Below, piece by piece: positions 6,413 through 12,795 of a stretch of DNA of 13,902 nucleotides. Location: assembly GCA_023486985.1 (NCBI GenBank), contig JAMDEM010000004.1, positions 1-13,902 on the forward strand, given 5' to 3'. The stretch is from Bacillota bacterium (GTDB lineage: Bacteria > Vulcanimicrobiota > JAMDEM01). Every line of letters starts with the position of its first letter. Position 1 is the first letter of the stretch. Position numbers and translations under genes: made by a program. A model generated the notes under the pieces. The model saw nothing but the letters and a program-made list of their open reading frames with translations, was not told the DNA's origin and did not search any database.

Positions 6413-7630
6413 TCATCCCCCCATGGTCTGAAGGATCTGATAAAGGGGAATAAAGATGGAGATTGCAATTACCCCCACAACGGAGCCTATAAAGAAAATC
6501 ATCATGGGCTCAAGCATGTGAATCATAACCTCAATACTGTGGGAAACTTCTTCAGAGTAAAATTGTTCCAGCCGGGTAAACATATTGGGAAGCGTCCCCG
6601 TTTCCTCGCCGACAAGAGTAAGATGAAGCATAAGGGGATGGAACTCATTTTTAAGGAATGTAAGGGAGGTTCCAAAACTTTCCCCGTTAAAGATGAAGAG
6701 GCTCACCCTGGAAAAAATTTCTTTATATATCTCATTGTCAATTGATTTCGTGGTTAAATCAAGAGCCTGCATAATAGGGATTCCCGCCGTCAAAAGAACT
6801 GAAAGCGTCTGGGTGACATGTGCCATTATTATTTTGCGTTTCAAGGATCCTATCACCGGAAGGTTCAACAGAAACCGGTCAAAGTTGAGTTTGCCTCTCT
6901 TTGTTTTTATATACAGTTTTATGCTGTACCAGATAAAAAAGATTGTAATAAAAATTGACCCAATGAATAAAGGATTTTTAACGGCTTTGGTTAAAAACAT
7001 TATTACTTTTGTTGTTACAGGAAGAGGCATGCGCATGCCCTCAAAAAAAGAAAGGAAGGACGGCAGAATAAAGTTAAAGATAAAGTAAGTGAGAAGCACT
7101 GTTATAGAGACTATTAAAGCAGGGTAGGTGGAAGCTGATTTAATCTTTTTATTCAGGGCAAGCTGTTTTTCCAGGGAGTCGGCTAGTTTTTCCATCATCT
7201 CATCGAGATCTCCGCTTCTTTCTCCCACTGTAAGAAGGGCAATATAAAGGGAAGAAAATATTTTAGGAAAACCGGTAAAAGCCTGGGATATCTTGAGCCC
7301 TCTGTTTAATCTCAGGTATATAAGCTCAAGAACTCCCTGGAATTTTTTGTTGACAGCTTGTTTGATAAGAATATGAATTGCTCTTACCACGGGAATTCCT
7401 GAAGCAATAAGATTGGCAAACTGGCGGGTGAAGACAGTTATGATTTCAGTAGGGACTGTTACGTTCTTGACATAGGACTTGCTTTCTTCAATAAGGTCAT
7501 CAAGTTCGTGGGCAAGGTGGAATCCCTTGTCAGTAAGGTACTGGGCAGCTGATTGACGGTCTTCGGCGTCAACTCCCACCTTTATAAGTTCGCCTTCTGC
7601 GTCTCTACAGTCAAAAACAAAGGTATGCAT
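6413..7630 (-). CDS. Type IV pilus / type II secretion inner-membrane platform protein (PilC/GspF family)
   Basis: 405 residues, the normal full length of the family. These proteins sit in the inner membrane, bind the assembly ATPase and couple its movement to extrusion of pilin subunits. The sequence has the family's two homologous T2SF cytoplasmic domains. Domain 1 (about 64-165) has FTRQFANLIASGIPVVRAI and LLTVGERSGDLDEMM. A pair of helices follows (about 171-196 and 219-241). Domain 2 (about 258-365) has LPVIGSLKRKIIMAHVTQTL, LLTAGIPIMQAL and LTLVGEETGTLPNMF. A last helix (about 374-400) ends IPLYQIL. An N-terminal ~60-residue segment (FDCRDAEGELIKVGVDAED) is also typical. ATG at 7630 has a weak GAGTG six bases upstream. 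It is divergent from the propeller gene with 23 bp between them. The assembly ATPase and major pilin are not in this window. Confidence 0.93.
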   Translation of the reverse strand: MHTFVFDCRDAEGELIKVGVDAEDRQSAAQYLTDKGFHLAHELDDLIEESKSYVKNVTVPTEIITVFTRQFANLIASGIPVVRAIHILIKQAVNKKFQGVLELIYLRLNRGLKISQAFTGFPKIFSSLYIALLTVGERSGDLDEMMEKLADSLEKQLALNKKIKSASTYPALIVSITVLLTYFIFNFILPSFLSFFEGMRMPLPVTTKVIMFLTKAVKNPLFIGSIFITIFFIWYSIKLYIKTKRGKLNFDRFLLNLPVIGSLKRKIIMAHVTQTLSVLLTAGIPIMQALDLTTKSIDNEIYKEIFSRVSLFIFNGESFGTSLTFLKNEFHPLMLHLTLVGEETGTLPNMFTRLEQFYSEEVSHSIEVMIHMLEPMMIFFIGSVVGVIAISIFIPLYQILQTMGG

Positions 7631-7653
7631 TTTATCACTCTTTATGAGATATT

Positions 7654-8754
7654 ATGAACAATGAACCAAGAATAAGATTTGTAAAATATCCATTCAGGCT
7701 TAAAAAAGTTTTAAGGAATTATATTATTACTTTAAATATTTCCTTAGGTAATTCCTTCAGGAAGCATTCTGCTCTCTGGACAGCAGCCGGATTTATAATT
7801 CTCATCGGCTTTTTAGGTTCCATTACTTATCTGTGGCTTTATATTGCCTCCCATCCTGAAGTATCCACACCCAAAAAGAATCCGGCTTTGCTGATATCAG
7901 GCAAAGAGCAGACAATCTGTGTGGTGGATCTTGAAGAATACAAAATCGTTGATAGACCGGTCTATGATTTTCCTGTTATACATATGTCAATCTCTTCCCT
8001 GAAAACAAATGTTTTTGTATCAGATAAGATTCATAAGTTATTATACAATATTGACGGGGTAACTTATAAGGTTCTGCAGAAAATTCCCGTGCATAATGAC
8101 CCGGGTCCGGTTGTTACAAATCTTTACGGGGAAATTTTTGTACTTCATCCCGGGCTTAATTCCCTTTTTTCCGTGGATGCCGTCCGTGAAAAAGAAACAG
8201 GGGTAATTCCTCTTGATAAGAATCCGACCGGCATGGTTATAAGCCTTGGTACAGGTTACATATACGTTGCAAATACAGGCTCCAACAACATCTCCATTGT
8301 TGATGCAAAATCCCGGAAAGTAATCAACAGCATTGCCCTGCCTGGAAGCCCCGGAAAAGTGGCTTTGAATTCCGATAAGGGAATTCTTTATGTTCTGCTT
8401 CCTGAAACCGATGAATTTGCCGAGGTTGATGTTATAAACGGGATTGTTAAGGGCACTTTTTCCTGTGAAGGAAAAAAGCCTTTTGATATTGCTATTCATC
8501 CAAAAGGCAAACATCTTTACATTGCCGCCAGGGGTTCAAATACGGTTTCAGTTTTCAGCCTCCCCGAAGTGAAGTTTGAAAAAAACCTTTTAACCGGCAG
8601 GGATCCCATTGCTCTTGAGTTTACTGCAAGAAACGAGCTTTGTGTCTTGAATAGCGGCTCGGACGATCTTTATATATTTACGCCTTACCCGCATCTTAAG
8701 GCAAGAAAAATAGAGCTTGGCATAAATGTTGCTGAAATGGTTCTGGTTCCTTAA
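7654..8754 (+). CDS. Membrane-anchored YVTN-type beta-propeller protein
   Basis: 366 residues: a basic N-terminal segment (about 1-40), one membrane helix (about 42-65, AAGFIILIGFLGSITYLWLY) and an outside domain of about 300 residues of repeated beta-propeller blades. Blade signatures include GYIYVANTGSNNISIVDAKS, ALPGSPGKVALNSDKGILYV, IAIHPKGKHLYIAARGSNTV and LCVLNSGSDDLYIF, the YVTN/40-residue repeat pattern found in many bacterial surface and periplasmic proteins. The basic N-terminus suggests the propeller faces the outside. It has no enzymatic motif; a scaffold or binding role for the pilus system is inferred only from its location between gspF and the pilin genes, on the opposite strand. 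Upstream GAGAT five bases before ATG 7654 is a weak ribosome site. Confidence 0.85.
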   Translation: MNNEPRIRFVKYPFRLKKVLRNYIITLNISLGNSFRKHSALWTAAGFIILIGFLGSITYLWLYIASHPEVSTPKKNPALLISGKEQTICVVDLEEYKIVDRPVYDFPVIHMSISSLKTNVFVSDKIHKLLYNIDGVTYKVLQKIPVHNDPGPVVTNLYGEIFVLHPGLNSLFSVDAVREKETGVIPLDKNPTGMVISLGTGYIYVANTGSNNISIVDAKSRKVINSIALPGSPGKVALNSDKGILYVLLPETDEFAEVDVINGIVKGTFSCEGKKPFDIAIHPKGKHLYIAARGSNTVSVFSLPEVKFEKNLLTGRDPIALEFTARNELCVLNSGSDDLYIFTPYPHLKARKIELGINVAEMVLVP

Positions 8755-8759
8755 AAAAC

Positions 8760-8787
8760 GTCATTGCTAATGACAGAGAAGCAATCT
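8760..8787. repeat. Short palindromic intergenic repeat, copy 1 (GTCATTGC...GAAGCAATCT)
   Basis: GTCATTGC at 8760-8767 and GAAGCAATCT at 8778-8787, with ATTGC/GCAAT able to pair; TCATT-GCT-AATGA is a second small stem. It has the same ends as the element at 12690-12722, with a different middle. It lies in the 39-bp gap between the convergent propeller and pilX-like genes and may serve as a two-way transcription end. Confidence 0.55.
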
Positions 8788-8793
8788 TAATAA

Positions 8794-10260
8794 TTAAAGA
8801 AATTTCAACCCGATAATTTTAAGCCTGATTAGACGCTGAATTGTATTGGGATAGAGAGATTGAAGAGTAATCGTTGCGTTATCCCCCCCTCCTGTTACAT
8901 TTCCCTTGGCATAAATCCCGCCGGTAAAATTTATTGATGTGCCAGCCATGTTTGGAAGTTGTATGTTTCCCAGGGAATAAAGGAAGCCGGTAAAATAATT
9001 TCCTGTGTAATGGCTGAAGGAGAGATTAAAGTTTATATCGTTATTGGCAAGGATGGCAACGCCCCCAAACGGTATCTGCGAAGGAGTTCCGAAGTTAAAG
9101 GTACAGCCATATGTAGCGCCGCCGCCGCCGGTGGTACTGCCGTTTATATAAATTTTTGGAACATATCGAGTGTCTGTTATAAAATTGCCGCTTGTTATGA
9201 CGCCGGAAGCTGTAAGAGATTTGTTTATATAGACTTTAACACCCGGCGATACCATCAGATCGCCGGTAACAGTTACATTTCCGGGAAAATAAGTGTCCTG
9301 GGTGATTACCGAGCCGGGAGTAAGTGTTACATCAGTAGCAGTATTGGTGCCATAGGGTTTTGCCACGGCAGGGTTACTGGCAGCGCTTCCGACAGTTGTT
9401 GTTATATCCACGGTGATAAACGGCAGGGGCTGCTGGAGAGTATAAGCGCCGTTGTCAGCATAAGTTAAAAGAGTTGTGCCATCTACGCGGGTGGCGCCGT
9501 TAAGAGATGAAACAGAAGTAGCGGAATTTCCGAAAGGTCCCCAGCTTGATGCTTTTCTTCTTACAGGTACCACCCCGCCAACCTCATAGGCGGCAGGGGT
9601 TATCACCTTTGACCCTGTCCCAAGTTTTACCGAATAGGTGCCGGATTTTGTTCTGCGGAAATTCGAGAAAACCTTTCCGGTTATTGTAGCTACGGTGGAG
9701 GCTCCGCTTGAATTGTTGAGGTTTATGTAGCCGTTGGAAAAAATCGCATCCTCCGCCTCTTCGGGACATCTTAATTGAATTAAGGCTGCAATCCTCACGT
9801 AGTTTGATGTTCCCGAAACCTGGGATGAGGAAATTACATATATACTGTTGGGAGGGACCTGAAAGCCGCCCCAGCCCGGAACAGAAGTGTTTCCCCATAT
9901 GTTGTTTACAGAGTAATAAGGCTGGGCTGAATTAAAAGTAATATAATAACTGGTGCCGGAGTTTAAAGGAAGTGTTTCGTTAAGTGCGCCGCTAGCACCG
10001 GGAAGCTCGGGAGTGCTGTAGGTCAAATTGGCGTCATAGTAGTAATCAGTAGCTTCGTAAAGGCAGTAAATGGCTTTTGCAATTCCTGCTTCCGCCGCAT
10101 AGTTAGCAACAATCTTTGAAGCTGTAATCTGGGAATAATGAAGATTGAAAATTGCCATTCCTCCGGTTACAACAGCCATGACAACGCAAACTAAAAGAAG
10201 AAGTAAAATTATTGCCATGCTTAAGCCTTTTTCATTGTTTCTTCCAATGTTTTTCTTCAT
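8794..10260 (-). CDS. PilX-like pilus assembly protein with large repetitive outside domain
   Basis: 488 residues. The N-terminus EKGLSMAIILLLLL is a prepilin-like signal: Gly12 before a long hydrophobic helix (13-38), without the Glu at +5, as in PilX and GspK-type minor pilins. The segment YSQITASKIVANYAAEAGIAKAI is the usual PilX amphipathic continuation with the AAEAG motif. The rest (about 90-475) is rich in Gly, Ser, Thr and Asn with beta-strand character (ITGKVFSN, TYFPGNVTVTGDLMVSPGVKVYINKSL, GGIYAKGNVTGGG), suggestive of a beta-helix or adhesin-like domain. PilX-like proteins sit at the pilus tip or prime assembly. ATG 10260 lies 7 bp after the stop of the upstream prepilin gene, so it is the last gene of a three-gene operon. 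Confidence 0.85.
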   Translation of the reverse strand: MKKNIGRNNEKGLSMAIILLLLLVCVVMAVVTGGMAIFNLHYSQITASKIVANYAAEAGIAKAIYCLYEATDYYYDANLTYSTPELPGASGALNETLPLNSGTSYYITFNSAQPYYSVNNIWGNTSVPGWGGFQVPPNSIYVISSSQVSGTSNYVRIAALIQLRCPEEAEDAIFSNGYINLNNSSGASTVATITGKVFSNFRRTKSGTYSVKLGTGSKVITPAAYEVGGVVPVRRKASSWGPFGNSATSVSSLNGATRVDGTTLLTYADNGAYTLQQPLPFITVDITTTVGSAASNPAVAKPYGTNTATDVTLTPGSVITQDTYFPGNVTVTGDLMVSPGVKVYINKSLTASGVITSGNFITDTRYVPKIYINGSTTGGGGATYGCTFNFGTPSQIPFGGVAILANNDINFNLSFSHYTGNYFTGFLYSLGNIQLPNMAGTSINFTGGIYAKGNVTGGGDNATITLQSLYPNTIQRLIRLKIIGLKFL

Positions 10261-10267
10261 ACCGCCT

Positions 10268-10867
10268 CTATTGATTTCTGCAGGTGAAATTGTATGTTAA
10301 GTTCACCAGTGAATTATTTGCACCGCCCCTGCCGTTTTTGGAAACAGTGAGAGTGGCGGTGACGGTGCCGGATAAAGAAAAGGAAATAGATGAAATGTTT
10401 TTGCAGATAAGCTGTCCCGGCGATGGCGAAACTTTAAAATAATTTATATCCCAGGTGCTTACCTGCGCTGTTGTTGTCTGGTAAGGCATTGGCAGTTCTT
10501 TCCGGTAAAAGCTGTAACCTGTATCGCTTGTTGAATCAGAGTCAACGTAATAGCAGATGTATTTGTACCAGTAAATGTATCCCTCGCTGTCAAACTGCAA
10601 ATTATTGTTCGGGTCTCTTGGGGAAGCAAAAATTATCCCCTGCGGGGCGGTGTTGTAAACAGAAATAGTAAGAATATTTGATTCTTCAAGTTCTTTCCCC
10701 ATCGTTAAAAGTATTGACCGTACGCCTGTGTGAATATTAATCTGGGCGTCCGCTCTTGATTGGAGATCAACCCCTCCCTGAAAAGCGTCATAAACCAGAA
10801 GCGTGACTACCAGGGCGATTCCGGAGTATACAAGTGTTTCTGCTAATGTGAAGCCTTTTTTTCTCAT
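10268..10867 (-). CDS. Minor prepilin, PilW/GspJ-like
   Basis: 199 residues with a textbook class III prepilin signal: MRKKG then FTLAETLVYSGIALVVTLL, so cleavage after Gly5 gives Phe at +1 and Glu at +5. A ~20-residue hydrophobic helix follows, then a soluble globular domain of about 165 residues (DAFQGGVDLQSRADAQINIH, SILLTMGKELEES) that fits PilW/GspJ-type minor pseudopilins. Two late Cys (ICK, FTCRNQ) could form a disulphide. The start ATG is separated from the TGA of the upstream gene by one base (TGATATG), which implies translational coupling. Exact PilW versus GspJ identity cannot be settled from sequence alone. Confidence 0.88.
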   Translation of the reverse strand: MRKKGFTLAETLVYSGIALVVTLLVYDAFQGGVDLQSRADAQINIHTGVRSILLTMGKELEESNILTISVYNTAPQGIIFASPRDPNNNLQFDSEGYIYWYKYICYYVDSDSTSDTGYSFYRKELPMPYQTTTAQVSTWDINYFKVSPSPGQLICKNISSISFSLSGTVTATLTVSKNGRGGANNSLVNLTYNFTCRNQ

Positions 10868-10868
10868 A

Positions 10869-11318
10869 TCAATTCTGATTCACTATTAAAGTTTCCAGGG
10901 TATATACATGATAGCCTGTAGATGAAGACTGCCAACCCACGGTTACCTGCAGTCCTTTATAATTAAAGTTCGGGTCGTCTTGCATGTACGTACTGACTTT
11001 GTCTGTCCAGTCGAAATCAACCGGAATGGTCTTGCCGTTAATTACAAATTGCATTGTGTCGACACTGCTGTAAAGGTTAACGCTTGTACCGGCCAGGGCA
11101 GCCGGGAAATTGTTGTAGGGTATGGCTTTGAGGCGCTCCATCTCCCTCTGGGCAATGTTGGTGGCGAAAATAAACTCTCTTGACTTGCCTACGCTCATGA
11201 AGCTTGTAGGATAAACTCCCAGAATCATCAAAAATCCTGCAAGAAAAATGAATAAAGCAAAGACAAGCTCCAGTATCGAGAGAAATCCTTTTCTTTTATG
11301 AGAAATTCCTCGCGTCAA
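10869..11318 (-). CDS. Minor prepilin, PilV/GspI-like
   Basis: 149 residues, first gene of the leftward operon. The start is TTG at 11316-11318, preceded by a strong GGGAGG (11328-11333 on the minus strand) nine bases away. Residues KRKG then FLSILELVFALFIFLAGFLM are a prepilin signal and helix. The conserved Glu is at +6 rather than the usual +5 from the expected cleavage site, as if one residue had been inserted. The following VYPTSFMSVGKSREFIFATN and AQREMERLKAI match the PilV/GspI layout (helix, then E-L motif). The remaining ~100 residues are a small soluble domain. Confidence 0.85.
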   Translation of the reverse strand: MTRGISHKRKGFLSILELVFALFIFLAGFLMILGVYPTSFMSVGKSREFIFATNIAQREMERLKAIPYNNFPAALAGTSVNLYSSVDTMQFVINGKTIPVDFDWTDKVSTYMQDDPNFNYKGLQVTVGWQSSSTGYHVYTLETLIVNQN

Positions 11319-11409
11319 ATTTTTTTGCCTCCCTGCAGGGTCTAACCATGGGTTAAGAAAGTATGCCCTGGTTTTAAATACAAATACTGCATAAAAGGGG
11401 AGTTTTATT

Positions 11410-11441
11410 TATTATAGTCTAAAGCTGGCAGTATGCACAAT
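11410..11441 (-). promoter_or_regulatory. Candidate sigma-70 promoter of the pilin operon
   Basis: On the minus strand TATAAT (forward 11411-11416) is a perfect -10. TTGTGC (forward 11435-11440), 18 bases upstream, is a partial -35 and lies inside the left arm of the 20-bp inverted repeat. Transcription would start near 11404, giving an ~85-nt leader. That leader holds the palindrome CCCTGCAGGG (11331-11340) and the small stem TAACC-ATG-GGTTA (11343-11355). Confidence 0.5.
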
Positions 11442-11512
11442 AGGTCCATTAGAGTAGACTTGTAAGTCGTTGGAATTAAAACAATATTTGAAAAGGTATC
11501 AATTATACGGTT

Positions 11513-11548
11513 CAGGGTTAAAACTTGATTTAAAAGGGTTTTACCCTG
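11513..11548. promoter_or_regulatory. Imperfect palindrome upstream of hrcA, possible operator
   Basis: CAGGGTTAAAAC (11513-11524) and GTTTTACCCTG (11538-11548) pair over 11 bases with one bulge. It also contains AGGGT-TTT-ACCCT. It is about 14 bp upstream of the TTGACA box. It is not the CIRCE element (TTAGCACTC-N9-GAGTGCTAA), which I could not find in this window, but its position suits a repressor site. Confidence 0.45.
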
Positions 11549-11561
11549 GAATTTCGGCATA

Positions 11562-11591
11562 TTGACAAAGGAAGGCAAAAAATGATATTTA
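11562..11591 (+). promoter_or_regulatory. Candidate promoter of hrcA
   Basis: TTGACA (11562-11567), a perfect -35, is followed after 18 bases by a weak -10, TATTTA (11586-11591). Transcription would start near 11598, about 40 nt before ATG 11637. It lies inside the segment bounded by the 20-bp inverted repeats and would face the pilin operon if the segment inverted. Confidence 0.4.
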
Positions 11592-11636
11592 TTAGTTTGG
11601 ATGTTTCTGAAAAAATCATTTTTAAGCGGGTTTTTT

Positions 11637-12677
11637 ATGGACCTATTGTGCATACTTGAGCCAAGGCAGGAAAGAATTTTGTTTGCCGTAATAAAAGAAT
11701 ATATCCGCACGGCTGAACCGGTGGGGTCATCCGCTATTTTAAACAGGTACAATCCGGGCTGCAGTTCGGCAACGATAAGAAATGATATGGCGGAGCTTGA
11801 GGCAGGAGGCTATATTACCCAGCCTCATACTTCTGCAGGAAGAGTTCCTCTCGATAAAGCCTACAGGTATTACGTAAACCTCCTGCTTGACCATGCAATT
11901 CTTCCTCCGGCTGAGGCTCCGGTAATTGACATGGAATACAGGGAGGCAAGCTCCCGGATAGAGTATGTTATTGAACATACAAGCAGGATACTTTCTAATA
12001 TAACAAGATATTCCGCCCTGATACTGGCGCCCAGGTTAAGAAAGTCTCTATTTAAATATTTAAAGCTTGTTCCAATAACAGATGCAAGCATCCTTATGGT
12101 GATGCTTACCAATACAGGCTCTGTAATGAATAAAAAGATTGACCTCTCTTTCCCCCTTGACCCGGCTGATCTTGAAAAAATTACCAATATTCTTAATGAA
12201 AGGCTAAGGGAAGCGCCGGTTGAGACTTTTGGCTGCTGTTTAGCCGGTCTTGCGCTTGGAGAAGCGAATGAAAACATACTTTCCCAGATTCAAGATGCTG
12301 CAATTCACATGGCGGAAATAGAAAACGACCGGGTTGTAAGAAGCGGTGTCACACAGCTTTTCGACCTGCCTGAGTTTAAGGATATTCAAAAATTAAAAAA
12401 GATAATGGAGCTTCTTGACCAGGAAGAGCTTATTGCAGAAATTCTTAATAAAACTTTCAGCGCTCCGGGTATCAGGGTTTATATAGGGAAGGAAAATCGT
12501 CTCTGCCAGATGGAAGATATCAGCATGATTACAGCAACATATAATCTGGGCAGGGAGCCGGTGGGCATTCTGGGGGTAATAGGACCGACCAGAATGAATT
12601 ATGACAAAGTAATTTCAGTAGTTAATTATGTAGCTGAATCTTTGAGCGGCAAGCTGCAGGAATTTTCCATCGGATAA
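11637..12677 (+). CDS. hrcA: Heat-inducible transcription repressor HrcA
   Basis: 346 residues from ATG 11637. HrcA represses class I heat-shock operons by binding CIRCE operators and is kept active by a chaperonin. The N-terminal winged helix is clear: RQERILFAVIKEYIRTAEPVG, then SSATIRNDMAELEAGGYI and QPHTSAGRVPLDKAYRYYV (about residues 10-80). The middle and the GAF-like C-terminal part (REPVGILGVIGPTRMNYDKVI, about 305-330) are typical, as is the total length. The frame is open to an ATG at 11601 (12 more residues), but family members begin close to the winged helix, so 11637 is preferred. No good Shine-Dalgarno precedes either. The first seven codons are encoded by the arm of the 20-bp inverted repeat and do not resemble usual HrcA N-termini. 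It is followed by a chaperonin gene 118 bp downstream, which it probably controls. Confidence 0.95.
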   Translation: MDLLCILEPRQERILFAVIKEYIRTAEPVGSSAILNRYNPGCSSATIRNDMAELEAGGYITQPHTSAGRVPLDKAYRYYVNLLLDHAILPPAEAPVIDMEYREASSRIEYVIEHTSRILSNITRYSALILAPRLRKSLFKYLKLVPITDASILMVMLTNTGSVMNKKIDLSFPLDPADLEKITNILNERLREAPVETFGCCLAGLALGEANENILSQIQDAAIHMAEIENDRVVRSGVTQLFDLPEFKDIQKLKKIMELLDQEELIAEILNKTFSAPGIRVYIGKENRLCQMEDISMITATYNLGREPVGILGVIGPTRMNYDKVISVVNYVAESLSGKLQEFSIG

Positions 12678-12689
12678 TAGTTTATAATT

Positions 12690-12722
12690 GTCATTGCGAG
12701 GGACGCAGTCCCGAAGCAATCT
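12690..12722. repeat. Short palindromic intergenic repeat, copy 2 (GTCATTGC...GAAGCAATCT)
   Basis: A nested palindrome: ATTGC pairs with GCAAT, and inside GGGAC-GCA-GTCCC is a perfect stem. The ends match the element at 8760-8787. Elements of this GTCATTGCGAG...GAAGCAATCT type are familiar as dispersed intergenic repeats in many environmental bacteria. It lies between hrcA and the chaperonin and could act as an attenuator or RNA-processing hairpin. Confidence 0.65.
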
Positions 12723-12730
12723 CTTCTTTA

Positions 12731-12768
12731 TCCTTTCCCTTTCGCGGAGAGGGTAAGGGCGAGGGGAT
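12731..12768. repeat. CCCTTTCGCGGAGAGGG intergenic repeat
   Basis: A stretch with CCCTTTCGCG-GAGAGGG followed by TAAGGGCGAGGGGA; on the other strand it reads TCCCCTCGCCCTTACCCTCT. Sequences of this type recur between genes in many bacterial genomes as a small dispersed repeat. It is directly next to the GTCATTGC repeat, so two unrelated repeats sit between hrcA and the chaperonin. Confidence 0.5.
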
Positions 12769-12795
12769 TTCAAGTCCGCAGACGGGAGATGTTAA

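Larger units (their letters stand above)
11430..11656. repeat. Perfect 20-bp inverted repeats flanking a 187-bp segment
   Basis: AGTATGCACAATAGGTCCAT at 11430-11449 is the exact reverse complement of 11637-11656. Similarity ends sharply at both sides of each arm. The right arm begins at the hrcA ATG and encodes its first residues MDLLCI and the first two bases of the Leu-7 codon; the left arm carries the -35 of the pilin promoter. A chance 20-bp match in so short a region is very unlikely. The layout (short segment with a promoter, flanked by identical arms, between divergent operons) is that of an invertible DNA switch; an RNA stem masking the hrcA start is the alternative. Confidence 0.85.

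Noticed and set aside
6353..7088. Two plus-strand frames opposite the gspF-like gene
   Set aside because: Antisense to a full-length PilC/GspF protein; no motifs.
8041..8514. Minus-strand 157-codon frame opposite the propeller gene
   Set aside because: The plus strand encodes convincing propeller blades; the antisense frame is a by-product.
8959..9468. Plus-strand 169-codon frame opposite the PilX-like gene
   Set aside because: Antisense to a well-supported gene, without a ribosome site or recognisable domain.
11405..11752. Minus-strand 115-codon frame in the hrcA upstream region, ending MDLLCILPALDYNK
   Set aside because: It has no ribosome site; its resemblance to the hrcA start comes only from the inverted repeat arm.
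12678..12795. CIRCE operator for HrcA
   Set aside because: Neither TTAGCACTC nor GAGTGCTAA is present here or in 11319-11636.
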